From NCBI RefSeq assembly GCF_005239225.2, contig NC_133302.1:14603991-14667990 (forward strand): a stretch of 64,000 nt of DNA, given 5' to 3'. Positions 35,095 through 49,187 of the stretch are shown here, in pieces. The stretch's first letter is position 1. Each line of letters opens with the position of its first letter. This stretch comes from Populus alba. Lineage: Eukaryota; Streptophyta; Magnoliopsida; Malpighiales; Salicaceae. The position numbers and the translations under genes are program-made. The notes beneath the pieces are model-generated. The model was not told where the DNA came from, did no database searches, and saw only the letters and a list, made by a program, of their open reading frames with translations.

Positions 35095-35400
35095 CCTTTT
35101 TTTTATATGTTGGTCATCTAATAATTTTAACTATTTTTTAGAATTTCATGATAAGGTTGGTCATCTTATAATTTTAATCTATTTTTAAAAAAAATTCATG
35201 TCAAGATTAGTCACTTAATAATTTTGACTCATTTTTAAAATTCTCATGTAAAGGTATTAATTCTCATGTTGAGGCCGGTTACCTAACAATTTAGACTGAT
35301 TTTAAATTCTTTTAGACTTGATTATGAGGTTAGACACCATATAATTTAGATTAAATAGATTTTATGTTAAGGTTGATCACCTGATAATTGAGATTCATTT
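35095..35400. repeat. Degenerate tandem array, unit about 50 bp
   Basis: Repeats of GGTTGGTCACCTAATAATTT followed by GACTCATTTTTAAAATTTCATG, with six or so copies from about 35107 to 35395. It directly follows the 35-bp array. A 3' untranslated region of an old retroelement is the likely source (inference). Confidence 0.6.
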
Positions 35401-35411
35401 TGATTTTCCTA

Positions 35412-35412
<1 letters not shown>

Positions 35413-35450
<38 letters not shown>
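35413..35450. repeat. (TA)n microsatellite
   Basis: About 38 bp of TA repeats. Confidence 0.95.
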
Positions 35451-35451
<1 letters not shown>

Positions 35452-35569
35452 CATTTAAAAACTTACTATACAAATCCAAAGGACATTGAGTTCTCTAATG
35501 TTTTTATGTCGTAAATATTGTAAAGAAAATAAATTTTTCAAAATGTATTTTTTACCCCTAATTTTTCTA

Positions 35570-36350
35570 ATTTTTTTTATGATATATATATAGAGAGAAA
35601 GAAAAATGAGTTTAGGGAGTAACATAAAAAGAAAAAGAAAAAGGGACAAAAGACTAAGGTTATTAGGAACTAAAAAATAATAATGGGAGATTATGTTAAA
35701 GAGGAAAAGAAAATAAATTGGAGGATCAATGAAAATTAAAAAAATTATTTAAAGAGATATTACACATCAAGAAAAGAAATTTTAATTAATTAGGAAAAAA
35801 TTTAATTGCCTAATAATATTTTTTTCATTTTAGTTTTTCCTATTTGCTGAGAATCACACACAATAAAAATAGAAGACACACAAACATTGAGAGGGTACTC
35901 TTGAAAAAATAGTACCTAGCTATCAAAAGAAAAAGGAGAAGGAAAAAAAACAGAGAGAGAGAAAAGAATAAGAAAAACACTAGTCTCTTAAATCTCCTAA
36001 TATTCAACCTCTTAACCTATTGCTATCGCTAAATTCTAACTATAACCAATGAACACCTACTTCAACAGACCCTATCCCATCAGTACTAACAACCTTACAA
36101 TTCATAATAGCTTTAACATCCCATAACAGTAGTAGAAAAGTAGCAGCAATTGAGAAAAAAATAGTAGCAAAAGGATTCTTTGAAGCCACCAGTCTCCACC
36201 TTAATTAAGTAGTGGTGAAATATCGTTGGTATGAGAAGATGAGCAACTTGTGGGCCTATCCATGTGCCTCCCTAACTCACAACGTGTATCAACAATGCTC
36301 GTAGTCCAGCTTACTCACCCAACACATCTCTAGCACATGCTACCACTATT
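35570..36350. repeat. Dispersed repeat copy B
   Basis: The uninterrupted counterpart of repeat A (19190-19764 plus 21701-21815). It shares the GAGTTTAGGGAGT start region, GAAGACACACAAACATTGAG, TAGTACCTAGCTA, and the closing CTCTAGCACATGCTACCACTAT. Divergence is high, so the duplication is old. No coding frame. Confidence 0.6.
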
Positions 36351-36844
36351 TTTTTTTTCCAACAATTTTGACACCTCCAAACTCATTCTAGCCAACTTCC
36401 TCGACTCATAAAAGTTAATTTTGAACCGTAATATGTGATTTGCCAAATTTTAGAATTATTATGGCATATTCATTGGGTTTTGGTTCATGAATGTGTGTTG
36501 AGTATTGTCATTTTTTGCTTTTGTTTTGATTAATGTTCGCCGTGTGAATTATTTTTTGTTAGATTATATTTGTTCACATTAATTGAGTTGTGTTGAATTA
36601 TTTAGTAATATATGAACATGTTTCCTTGAATGTGTAGATATATTTGTGGGATTGTTTTGAGAATTGTACTTAATAACAATGCATTCATCATCTTTTATTC
36701 GAGAACTAAACTCAAGATTAGGTTGCATGTTATTGACTTCTATCTTTAGATGTTGACTATCGTGTAATAAAATTGATGGGTACACATTTATTCTCCTTGG
36801 TATGTTATTTTGGTAAAAAAAAAATTATCATTGTGGTTTATTGG

Positions 36845-37065
36845 TTGTCATATATATTGAAAGTTCAATCTAAGATTAGATAAATCATTCTCAGCTCTTA
36901 TCATTGAAGGTTGATTATTGGATATTTAAATTAGTAAATACAAGTTTATGTGGTTATCATATATATCGAGAGTTCAATCTAAGATTAGATGACTCATTCT
37001 TAGCTCCATTCATTGAGGGTTGATTATTGGATATTTAAATTGGCAAATACAAGTTTACGTCAAGT
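36845..37065 (+). repeat. Tandem duplication, two units of about 109 bp
   Basis: GTTCAATCTAAGATTAGAT, AGGGTTGATTATTGGATATT and AATACAAGTTTA recur in order in 36847-36955 and 36956-37063, with about 10 percent difference by eye. Confidence 0.8.
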
Positions 37066-37913
37066 CCAATGCATGTCTTGTGTCAAGGTGGGATTGATCA
37101 TCTCCTAGTTAAAATCCAAAAAATCACTTTTTAATTTAAATTTAAAAATAAAAACTGTAGGTTAAGGCAATCTTCAAGCATAACAAACACATTTTAAAAC
37201 AAACAACAATGAAGCTTATATTAGATAGAATAGATATGGTGAATAATTTTTTTTCTATTACATAATCATTTCCTTATCTAGAACCTTTGAAAGATTCTAG
37301 TTATCATAAAACTAGAAGACAAACTTTTATTTTTTATTTTACCCTTAACTCATTGTGATGATTATTAATATAACTATAATTTTCTCATCTTCCCACTATG
37401 AACCCCTTCCACCACACCATTACAACTATCTCATCACCACCCACCACCCAACCATAAATTCACCATCATTGTTCACTATTTTATTATTAATATAATTATT
37501 ATTTTATCATCATCTCATCATATTCCTTCAACATCACTATCATTAAAATAAAAGGTATTGTCACTACACCATAGCTAACTTGTTGTTAAAGTATCAATCA
37601 TTTCATTATTATTGTTAATATAATCACTACCATAATAATCATCCTCTTATGGCCACCATCACCATTGTTGATGCTAACGACAATGATATATTATTAAAAT
37701 CACCATAATTAGTATATCTTCACCTTTATCATAAATTCTTGTAATTTCTCTTTTCTTATTTATCATCATTCAAAAACTATAAATAAAAATTAAATTTATA
37801 TTATAAAGAAATTGTTCCAAACAATGAAAAATAACATATTTTCCAAGAAAATTATTTTCATAGAAAAATGTTTATTTGAGGAAATATTTTCGCTAAAACA
37901 AAAAAACCCTAAG
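37066..37913. other. AT-rich spacer
   Basis: Nothing recognised. It includes CATCACCAC/ATTATTATT-type trinucleotide-rich stretches (37370-37690). Confidence 0.4.
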
Positions 37914-38184
37914 GTAGCGTTTAGTTACTATTTTGGGACATAAGAGACAAAAAATAATGGGAAACAAAAATATATTTGGTTAAAGAGACAAAGACATGAA
38001 AAAATAAATTTATCTCAGTGATGATTTTGGAGTCAATTTTTGTACTTTGAAAAACATAAGCTATAAAGGGGACATGTCTCTAGAGACACTATTTATTATC
38101 TTTTATCCCTAAAATATCATTGTAAAAAACTCTTAATTTTAAGATTGTTTGACTAAGACATATAATAATAAAAGAGGTTATTAT

Positions 38185-38462
38185 CATAGTTTTAAAACAT
38201 AATCCGATAGTCGACTCAATGTAAGACTCGGGTCACAAGGTCGAGAGAGGTAACCCGGGTTAACCCAAATTATTTTTTAAAAAAAATCAAGTCATTTTGT
38301 CCATTTTTTTTTAAAATAAAAGTCAACAAATTTTTTACCCAGGTTTTATCTCAGGTCAGGTCACGTGAATCCTTCCTTTATTTTTTCTTAAGCTCGAAAC
38401 CGATCCAAGCTCTGGTCTTAGATCTACTCCCGAACTGGTTTGGGTTTTATAACTATGGTTAT
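38185..38462. mobile_element. MITE-like element with about 18-bp inverted ends
   Basis: The left end TCATAGTTTTAAAACATA pairs with the right end TTTTATAACTATGGTTA as imperfect inverted repeats. The interior has CGGGTTAACCC and GGTCAGGTCACGTG. The flanks show GTTATTA and TTATTATG, suggesting a TTA-type target. No coding capacity. Confidence 0.5.
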
Positions 38463-39399
38463 TATGATATTATTAATTTCAATACTCAAAATAAATTAAA
38501 GTAAAATAATCTCTAATTATTTTAAAAAATATATAAGTTTGATAATAATACTTATTAATGATAAAATAATTTTTTTTCTTTTTTTATTTTGTCTTGCTCA
38601 CCATCAATTAAACTTGCACACTATTCTATATACCAATACCAAATATAATTATATTTTCTTCTTATTTTTTGTTTTATCTCCAATTTTTATTGGTTCTATC
38701 TTTTATTTTAAGGCTTGCAACGTGGAGACATACGGCTAGTTTTGAAGTAAAACTTACCTTTAATAATTAATTTACAAGTGTGTAACTGAAAAAAAAGAAA
38801 ATGTTTATATTTGGCATAATAAGAGGAAGATATTTCGGAACACTCCCTCTCTTCTTTAAAGCACTCCTATCCTTCTTTTATTCTTTTGATGAATTTAAAA
38901 CTCTTAAACTTTCATTGAGATTTAAAATTTAGTGATTTGTTGACCAAGAATTTATTTGAGACAGGTTTTATGGTAATACAGTGTGGAAAGTTAATTTGAT
39001 GAAATTCAATGAATTCAGCGGGTTAATACGTGATTCTATTAAAAATTTAAATAAAATTTAATTTAATTTTTTAAAAAAACTATAAAAAAACATTGTTTAA
39101 TTTTTTTAAAAAAAATAATAAAACAGTATTAATTTGAATTGATATGAGTCAACTTAATTAAGTTGGCTTATTTTTATAATTAAAAAAAAAATATATATAA
39201 AAATTCATGTTTTATATGAAAAATAAAAATTTCCCATCAAAACCACAATAATATTGAAGGGCGTCCTGGTGGGCCCTTAATTTGAATGATTTAAGAAAAT
39301 GAATGATTTATTTACCTTTTAAAATAAATAGCTAGTTTTATCAGGAGGGAGTCAAAGTTTTTAGTTTTTGAGAAAGAGAAGGAGCTGAGATTTGGAAGA
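38463..39399. other. AT-rich spacer
   Basis: No gene, RNA or clear repeat boundary seen. A 66-codon hydrophobic frame at 38539-38739 is compositional. Confidence 0.4.
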
Positions 39400-39595
39400 C
39401 CTCATAAGTCTTTTTGGAATTGTATTCTAAAATATTTTTTTATTTTAAAAAATATATTAAAATAATATTTTTTTTTATTTTTAAAAAAATTATTTTTTAT
39501 ATTAGTGCATTAAAATAATCTAAAAACATATTAACTTGAAAAAAAATTAATTATTTTTAAAAAATACTTTTAAACAACAAAAAAAATATACGGCA
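39400..39595. repeat. MITE-like AT-rich repeat
   Basis: The core AAAATATATTAAAATAATAT and ATATTAGTGCATTAAAATAA match the family at 18605-18795 and 59000-59165. Confidence 0.45.
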
Positions 39596-39774
39596 CCTTC
39601 ATTTTTTTTATTATGTTTTACTTTTACTCTGCTTTTTTTTGTTGGAAATACTTCGTTTAATCTTTTAAAGATGAGAGAGGAATACGCATTGAATCTGTTT
39701 CCAATATAATTCCCTACGAATTGGTATAATATTTAAAGGTAAAAAAAATATGTTCATTCTTTGAAATTGTTTTT

Positions 39775-39993
39775 AAAAAAGTTTTACTGATGATGGCTTT
39801 GGACGCCATATTTTCTGTAAAAAAAGCTGCAACAAATCCCCACTTCATTTCAAGAGAGCATTTGATGAGAAGGGCACTTGACTCCTTCCCACGTAGCAAT
39901 CCAATCATGTATATTCACATAATAACATTATTTTTAAAAAATAAAAAGCGAAAAATAGCATGTTTTCACATTTTGAGAGAATAATATTATTTG

Positions 39994-40031
<38 letters not shown>

Positions 40032-40445
40032 ACATGTTTTTACATTGTCACCTTTTATAATATCAAACATTTAAACATTAAGTCTCATTACCAATCTCCT
40101 AACTCAAACTAACTCAAACAGTTAGCTAATTGATTTAATTATAATAAACCTATTTGGTTATTTTATATAAAAATTATAATTTTATAAAAAAAAATTAAAA
40201 TATATTTTATAAAATGTTAATAATGTAGTTAAACTTATGATAATAAATAATTTTAAACAGTTTAAATGTATATTTAGATAAAAAATATATCACGGATAAA
40301 TTATATAGATAGCTTAAAAAATATATTATGAGAAGAATAAAAAAACATTAGAGTTGAAATAAAAAAATGCATGTCATGCGGGTGCAAATTATTTTATATG
40401 CGCATTTCAACAAAATAATGCTTATTTATTTAATAAAAATTAAGT
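39775..40445 (+). repeat. Tandem duplication, unit 1
   Basis: Begins GATGATGGCTTTGGACGCC. Key blocks are GGGCACTTGACTCCTTCCCA, AATCCAATCATGTATATTCA, TTATATAGATAGCTTAAAAA and AACATTAGAGTTGAA..ATGCGCAT. All recur in unit 2, about 830 bp downstream. Confidence 0.85.
39999..40029. repeat. (TA)n microsatellite
   Basis: TA run inside duplication unit 1, absent from unit 2. Confidence 0.9.
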
Positions 40446-40611
40446 TTAATGTAATGTGAGTTTATACAGATTTTAAGTTTACATGCCTTTGATTTTGAAG
40501 GAATATATTAAAAAATATAATAAATTATAGTTAAAAACTTCATCTATAATTTAAATTCTTAAAATTAAATTATTTCTTTGATACATCCTTGAAAAATTAT
40601 TTTTAAGAAGT

Positions 40612-41472
40612 TTATTGATGATGGCTTTGGACACCTTTTTTTTATTTTTTTTAATAATTCAAGATGTCCGGACTAATTACGTGTATCATAATTAATCTCT
40701 AAATTTATTAAATACCCTGCAAATTTTAATAAACAGAATAAAAACACTGTGAAGATAACAAATACACACACAAAAAATCGAAACACCGAGTACAGAAAAA
40801 AAGGAAGAAGTCCCTTTCTCCACCATGGCAAAACCTCAAATGCTGGACACCTTATTCTGTTCTTACTCTTGGACGATAGTTTCTGTAAAAAGCTGCAAAA
40901 TTCCACTTCATTTCAAGTGAGCATTTGTTGAAAAGGGCACTTGACTCCTTCCCACGTAGCAATCCAATCATGTATATTCACATAATAACATCATTTAAAA
41001 AAAAAAAAAAAACAAAGGAAATAGCATGCTTTTACATTTTGAGAGAATAAATATTATTTGAAATTTTTTTTAAAATAAAATATCATGTTTTTACATTTTC
41101 GCACTTTAGAATTTAAATATGAAGCTTCATTTACTACGGTCAGTTAATTGATTTAATTATATAAACCAATCGAATATTTTATACAAAAAATTATAATTTT
41201 ATGAATTTGTATTTTAAATATGTTTTATGTATGTTAATGATTTGTAGTTAGAATTATAATAATCAAATAATTTTAAATAATCAGATGTATATTTAAATAA
41301 AAAATTTATCACGGGTAAATTATATAGATAGCTTAAAAAATATATTTATGGATGAGAGAATAGAAAACATTAGAGTTGAATAAGAAATGCATGCCATGCG
41401 AGTGCAAAATTATTTTACATGCGCATCTCAACAAAATGATGCTTTCTGCTCTTTTGATGTATTTTGTTTTAT
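40612..41472 (+). repeat. Tandem duplication, unit 2, running to the gap
   Basis: Same blocks as unit 1 in the same order. About 220 bp of extra DNA (40640-40860) sits after GATGATGGCTTTGGACACC. The unit ends within 35 bp of the N run. Short open frames here (40673-40931) fall within the extra DNA and look non-coding. Confidence 0.85.
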
Positions 41473-41972
41473 NNNNNNNNNNNNNNNNNNNNNNNNNNNN
41501 NNNNNNNNNNNNNNNNNNNNNNNNNNNNNNNNNNNNNNNNNNNNNNNNNNNNNNNNNNNNNNNNNNNNNNNNNNNNNNNNNNNNNNNNNNNNNNNNNNNN
41601 NNNNNNNNNNNNNNNNNNNNNNNNNNNNNNNNNNNNNNNNNNNNNNNNNNNNNNNNNNNNNNNNNNNNNNNNNNNNNNNNNNNNNNNNNNNNNNNNNNNN
41701 NNNNNNNNNNNNNNNNNNNNNNNNNNNNNNNNNNNNNNNNNNNNNNNNNNNNNNNNNNNNNNNNNNNNNNNNNNNNNNNNNNNNNNNNNNNNNNNNNNNN
41801 NNNNNNNNNNNNNNNNNNNNNNNNNNNNNNNNNNNNNNNNNNNNNNNNNNNNNNNNNNNNNNNNNNNNNNNNNNNNNNNNNNNNNNNNNNNNNNNNNNNN
41901 NNNNNNNNNNNNNNNNNNNNNNNNNNNNNNNNNNNNNNNNNNNNNNNNNNNNNNNNNNNNNNNNNNNNNNNN
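41473..41972. other. Assembly gap (500 N)
   Basis: Exactly 500 N, so a placeholder of unknown true size. Reading frames across it are meaningless. Confidence 1.
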
Positions 41973-42159
41973 ACTTCAGGTTTGCTCATAGATGTTGGTT
42001 TTTGTGGACTCAAAAATAAGTGTATTAACAAGCAAAGAGGTATGCATGACATTTATTAAGATGCGTATGTGGACGAAAGTAGCTACTAAAAGAGATTACA
42101 TCAGCTTAAAATGATTGGAAGAAGAATTTTCCAAGGGCCCTACTAACAATGAAAAAAAA

Positions 42160-43620
42160 AAGAATTGATGTCTTCTCCCAAGTGAAGGAGTGTCAACAGT
42201 AATAAATACCCGGCAAAATTAGGGTCGAACCCACATGGAAGTTAATTATTATAAATTATAAATACATGATTGATGATGATGAGGAGAGGAGGAGGAGGAG
42301 GAAACAAAGACTTTGAGAGTAAGATTAGTGTGAAGGTAAAAGCATGTCCAAGGTTAGAGGATCCACTTAATAGTCATTAGAACATAAGTTATACTATAAT
42401 TTTTTTATTAATCAACTAGACAACCCACACCACAAATGAGGTTCACAATCGGATGATTTATCCTTACATAGTTCATTATAAATTTTTTTAACATGCATCA
42501 TATTAGTTTATCTTATGTAAGGAAACACCAAACTTTTAAATATTGTCAGGAATTCACGATGCTAACTTATGTTAACAATTACGTGCAAGTTCCTTTTATG
42601 GCACATTTGTTTAAGGTTATACATAATGTTGCTATGAAAGTGCCAAGCAATTTTTGTATCAAGTGTTATACAAACACAAATCTAGATTACATTAAGAAGC
42701 AAAGGTATTAAGAATTAATAAGATAAAAAGATAGACATGTTAATAATAAACTTTTCTTGGATATAAAACATTGAAGTCCTATGTTAGTTCTAATTATACC
42801 TATTCTAACACCATTAGTGAAACCTTTTTACCTGACATAATAAACTTAGCTTAACATAATGAGAAAGAACATAAATAAACAACATAAGAACATAAGGTAT
42901 AGTAAAGAAAATGAAAAGCATAACCAAAGGAGATTAAGAAAAAATATAGAAAAAAAAACCTTGAAATAAAACTTAAACATTACCAAAATATAAAGAAAGA
43001 AAATAAAAAAAACATATCTAAATTTTGAACAACCAAGATGCCCTACATGCATGGTAAATGCCTACTTTTTATATGCCAAAATTGTATGAAACTATTGATG
43101 TGATGACTAATTGTTAAGTGGGTGGCCACATTTTGAACTTTTCGTCATCGTTATGTGGCGGTGACAATTTTTATTTCTTGTCTAAATAAAACGTCATGAT
43201 AACATCAGAATTTGAACAGACTTAACCATGAAATTCTAGTGAAAATTCTCAGCTTCCAGGAAAAAAAATTGAGGTCATTTGGACTTCTAAACTCAGATAT
43301 GGCTGAACACTCAAAGAGTGTTTGGTGTGCAGACAAATTCAGATTTCGCCGTTGTTGCTACAATTTGGAAACTTGAAAACAACCTTTTTAAATCCTTGAA
43401 CTCCCCACATGAAAGTTTTAAGCCTATGGCTTAGCTTTCCATACATTAGAGCCAGATTAAAAAATCCAAGATTTACAGTCGATATGACCCCAGATGGGGG
43501 GAACCGAATAGTATTCCCAGTTTGGATTGAACCAACATCTATTTTTTTAAGTTTACGCGCTTCTCTTTGTCTTTTAAATTTTAGTAGTAAAATCCATCAA
43601 TCCATCATTTGATTTATTGA
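42160..43620 (-). mobile_element. LTR-retrotransposon debris
   Basis: Reverse-complementing 42166-42240 gives GGTTCGACCCTAATTTTGCC, GGGTATTTATTACTG and CTTGGGAGAAGACATCA. This parallels GTTCGACCCCGGTCTTGCC..CTTGGGAGAAGACATCAAGC at 58865-58930, a phrase typical of gypsy LTR ends. The rest is non-coding and AT-rich, with a GAG microsatellite at 42280-42301. No polymerase domain was found. Confidence 0.45.
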
Positions 43621-44215
43621 TAGGCCTGCATTAAATAAATATTTATCATAAATTAAAGTATCTTATAGTATTAGACTTGTTATTATAAACATGTTTATCG
43701 TTAAGGAGTTACTTGATACTTTAAGTGCAAAATGATTGTATAAACCTTGATAAAATTACACTCTTTAAATTCTAATCAACCTACCTTTAGATGATGCCCA
43801 AAATGAGATGTTCTTAGTATTGATTATCAGAGATACCTCATTTACAAGTCTAATGAATATAGTGCTAGTTCACATTTCTACCATAACAAAGGTGATTTTG
43901 TGTGGATTCTAATATATAACGTCAACATTTCTACCATATCAGATGATTTTAAGTGGATTCTAACTATATAGCTGGGGGTAACATTTTTGCATATCTTTAT
44001 TGCCAAATATTTCATGATACATGGCTAGAAAGCTAATAAGTTTTACATGTATAATTATTTAAATGTTTTGAATTTATCAAAATTTTATCATTTATAACAA
44101 AAATAAACCATAAAAGTTTTGAGTCAGATTGTGTGGGTTTTAATATCTTTTTTTAAAATCCAACTCCTGTGTGGTTTATTCTACTAGAATTAGTTAGATG
44201 CACAACAACCTTCAG
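43621..44215. other. AT-rich spacer
   Basis: No gene recognised. A short imperfect duplication (CATTTCTACCATA..GATTTT..GTGGATTCTAA at 43874 and 43926) is visible. Confidence 0.4.
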
Positions 44216-44219
44216 TTAT

Positions 44220-45370
44220 GATTACAACATAGCCTCAATTTCTGTCATATTATAGTGATTGGATATGTTTTTTTGTTTTTGATGTATTAGATGATTTTTG
44301 GTATTGGAGGGGTCATTGAGCCACAGTATGCGTTCATGATGCAACCGCATAATGTTATACATTCCATTGCAAACAACTGGTTCAACAGCTTGCCTTTCTG
44401 TACTTATATTGGTTGAGGATACTGTAATAGCTGAGGACAAGCAGCTTACCGAGGACCAAAGACCAAAGACATACATGATTCCAAGATGCAATTTGGACGA
44501 TGCGCGGCCATCCATGAGCAGCCAGCATTTCAATGAACTTCCAAGAACTAGGCTAGTTAAAGTTAAATTATAGGTATAATTTGTTCACTGTTTACACTGC
44601 AATGAAATAATTTTGTTTCTAAAGGATGGTTTATACGCTGCAAGATAGCTTACAGTGTGCTACTCGCAACAAATTTGTGTTATTTTCTAAAAGACACAAA
44701 AAAAAAACAAAAAAAAAACCTCTGCGTTTTTTGCTCAGCTGTCCGTTCACGGATGTTGCTATACTTCTCGTTTATCGTCATGTGCAGATATCCATTTGAC
44801 TGTACTTTGGAGAAAGTTGCCTGGTGAGTTATATGCAATCTGAGGCAATGTCCTCTGTTTAACCTTGGTGCATTGAGCTTCTCTGATTGCTACAGTTGAT
44901 TTCCCTTTCTTTTTTTCCCCAGAACAACTTTTAGTTCCATAACAATATGGGAATTGAATATAGACTTTCAGTACTCTATCAGAGAAAGCAGTTCTCTCTT
45001 CTTCTTCCTTTCTTTTTTAAGAAATAAATCAAAAGAAAGCAACTTTTCTATGATCATCCAGGAGAATTTAAATCGGTGAGGATGAGAACATGTCCCTTGC
45101 TCAACTTCAATTCCTATATTTTTCAGCAGTTCATCTATGGCAGGCAAAGAAAGCCAGCACATGCAATGTTTGAAAACGTTCACCAATGACATGCGTCTCT
45201 GCAAACCATTTTCTCAAACAACTTCCTTGACGCCAAAGAAAGAAATCCTCGGCCAATACATGCATAATTTGCGTTGGTCTCATCTTCTTCTTTTCCCTTC
45301 GCTTATCTGGCATCTTGTTGTTAGCCTAATCATATATATTATGTCCTACTGTTTTTGAGGAATATAGCTG
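44220..45370. other. Low-copy-looking DNA, possible gene remnant, unrecognised
   Basis: Base composition is more balanced than the surroundings. On plus, 44352-44573 stays open for 73 codons and ends ..PKTYMIPRCNLDDARPSM.., then LVKVKL and stop, like a last exon. Around 44790 a TGTGCAG|AT..CTG|GTGAGT pattern could be a small exon. On minus there are open frames at 44968-45204 and 45131-45313. None matches a family I know. It could be a decayed gene or untranslated sequence next to the expansin. Confidence 0.3.
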
Positions 45371-45904
45371 ATCCTTCATCAGAGGGAGCTGGTTTGTGAA
45401 AGAGATTTAAATTTTGCTATGACGAATCACCGCATTCCAGTTTTACAGCTCAAAACAGTGGAGCGCAATGACGTTTACAGTGCAAAGAATGGCTAGAAAT
45501 TTGATTATACATTAAAATGCATGAGCGGAATTATTATTCATATAATTAAGTACAAGGACCCAAAGAAATTAATTAGTTAAAAAGTAAAACTACACAGATT
45601 TAAATGTTCCAACTGGTTTCAACAAATGGGACTAAATCTACACAAACCATTAACGATGTTCACCGGCCTTGAAATCAAAAAGAAGCGACGACATGAACAT
45701 TCCCATGTATCATAAACTGTAAAGGAAAACTATATCTTCAATTTTAGTCTGCTATATAAAGGCCCAGCGGGTGCTAATAAACCACACGCAAAAGCAGACA
45801 TATTTGGCCATGCCTTCCCTACCCTACCCCTTCTCCTCCTCGCAAACCATATATAGATGTCCATCACACACCAATCAATGAGAATTATGTTCGTCTTCAC
45901 AAAG

Positions 45905-47318
<1,414 letters not shown>

Positions 47319-47412
47319 TGTTGCTGGTAAGGTGTATCTATCAGGCGAGGAGAGGGAAAGTTTGTGTGAGAAAGACTCGACGCTTGGTGCTAAGGAAACG
47401 AGAACATGAACG

Positions 47413-47422
47413 CTTTATATAG
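47413..47422 (-). promoter_or_regulatory. TATA box of the expansin gene
   Basis: CTATATAAAG on the minus strand, about 95 bp upstream of the ATG at 47318, an ordinary plant spacing. Confidence 0.7.
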
Positions 47423-47687
47423 GCAACGAAGGGGGCGGAGGTCGAGGGCGGTTGTTGATGTGGACGTGTGGAGGAAGCTGAGACAAGCTAATAAATTACC
47501 ATGTTAGATAGCCAAAGCCACAGCGAAAAAATACTGAAACTCCTTGTCATATTTTCTTCAAAGAATCGGAGGGCACATGCAGATGTTCTCAGTAGGCATT
47601 ACCATACAAGCTGACCAAGGACCGAGCCCAGGACCCCACCTGCACATGCATTCATCGACTGTTTTCTTTTTTCCCTGCTTAATTTCT

Positions 47688-47688
47688 T

Positions 47689-47720
<32 letters not shown>

Positions 47721-47896
47721 GGGTGCTTGTCACGTATGGAACGTGGAATTTTCTTCTTAAATGGCCTGGAATTGCTGATCGCGGTTTTCGGGGCTTTGAT
47801 TGGGGAATTTGGATTTTCAAAGTCCACAGGTAGGTTGAGGAACTCGAGGGGTCCACCTCGAGGGGTCATCTTTTTTTTTTTTTTTTTTTTTTTTTT
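47688..47896. repeat. Two long poly-T tracts bracketing a GC-richer segment
   Basis: About 30 T end near 47719 and about 25 T cover 47872-47896. The 150 bp between are GC-richer and contain CTCGAGGGGTC twice (47845 and 47858). The frames spanning this region are homopolymer artefacts. Confidence 0.8.
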
Positions 47897-47969
47897 AGTG
47901 GGGGAGAAGCATTTGATATGCTTCATTGAAGGGTTTTTGCTCTACATAAATTCAAGTATAGGTGTTGCG

Positions 47970-49187
47970 ATTATTTTTTGAATTTTCTAATACTTTTTTA
48001 AGAAAAGAGAAAAAGAATGAATATATCTATTAGCTTGAAATGAGAATTATTTCCTTAGAAAAACATGTTTTTTTTTTTTAACTCTTCACTTTCCTGAAAA
48101 AAATAAAAATATAAAAGAAAATAATTCCGAATTCCCTTCTATATATAAAAATAAAGATCTTATTTGATTTATCTAATATTTCATGCTCTTTCCTTTTAGT
48201 ATTTTTAATTTTAACCAAACAAGTGATCTCTTGTTTTCATTTTTTTTTTAAAATTATTATATTTAGCTTTTCATGAATAAATCATTTTAGAATAAATAAA
48301 AAAAAATCCCTATTCTAGTCTCGTGGATGAGAATGAACCCTAATTCCTCCACGTAAAAACCCTATTTTAGTTTAGTCTCGTGGATGACAATAACATAATT
48401 AGCAAAACTGTGGACAGTGACTTCAAGAATCATTAGTCGGTGGCTAACATGACTTATCAAACCCCATCCGGAATTGATTTGATCAACGAATTAGGTTTAA
48501 ATCATACGGTTAATCGAGATCAATTCAAATTAATTTTTAACTTTTTCAAAAAAACTATTTAAAATTTTAATATTTATATAAAAAAATTAAAAATAATTCA
48601 TGTAAATATAGCTAGACATATTATAAATAATAAAGTTTAAAATATTATTTTAAAAGATTTTTTTATCTCAAAATTAAAAAGATATTATGTTATTATTTTA
48701 AATTGAAATATTTAAATTTAAAAGGTTTTTATTTTATATTTAAAAAACATAAATTTTTTCTTGATCAGAGAAAAAAAAGAAGAAAGAAGACGTAGCGATT
48801 AATAAATTAATAACACAAAACAATATTTGTCAATATCTGAGGTTAAAGTCAGCAGCACACGTACGTAGAAGATTTTAAATAAAAGGAGATTACACAACCG
48901 GACAAAAGTCAACACCCATCAAGGAGATTTACCGGTTTATTTCTACAAGGGAACAGTGTAAATAATTAAAGAAAAAACCTAGTCAAATATTTTGTACAAA
49001 CTCTTAGAATTTTGAACATGATAGAAATTGAATGGTTCAATTTTTATTCTTATGTTAGCTACTTATTGGTGAATTAGAATGAAATGGATTTTTTTTATAG
49101 GCACACGGCACCATGTACATTAATTAGAGAGTGCTTTGAGAAGAAAGAAAGAAAGAAAGAAAAAGGCTATTTGTATAAGTTTCGAGA
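47970..49187. other. AT-rich spacer
   Basis: No gene recognised. CTCGTGGATGA and CCTA.TTTTAG phrases are duplicated at 48318 and 48377. A GAAA run lies at 49142-49162. Confidence 0.4.

Noticed and set aside
41333..42059. Four long open frames across 41.3-42.1 kb
   Set aside because: They consist mostly of undetermined residues over the 500-N gap.
45750..45812. TATATAAAGG followed about 60 bp later by an ATG on plus
   Set aside because: The ATG opens no sustained frame, and the site lies just beyond the 3' end of the expansin on the opposite strand. Not enough to call a gene.
47544..47981. 145-, 122- and 85-codon frames around 47.5-48.0 kb
   Set aside because: They depend on poly-T runs (poly-Phe or poly-Lys) and overlap on both strands.
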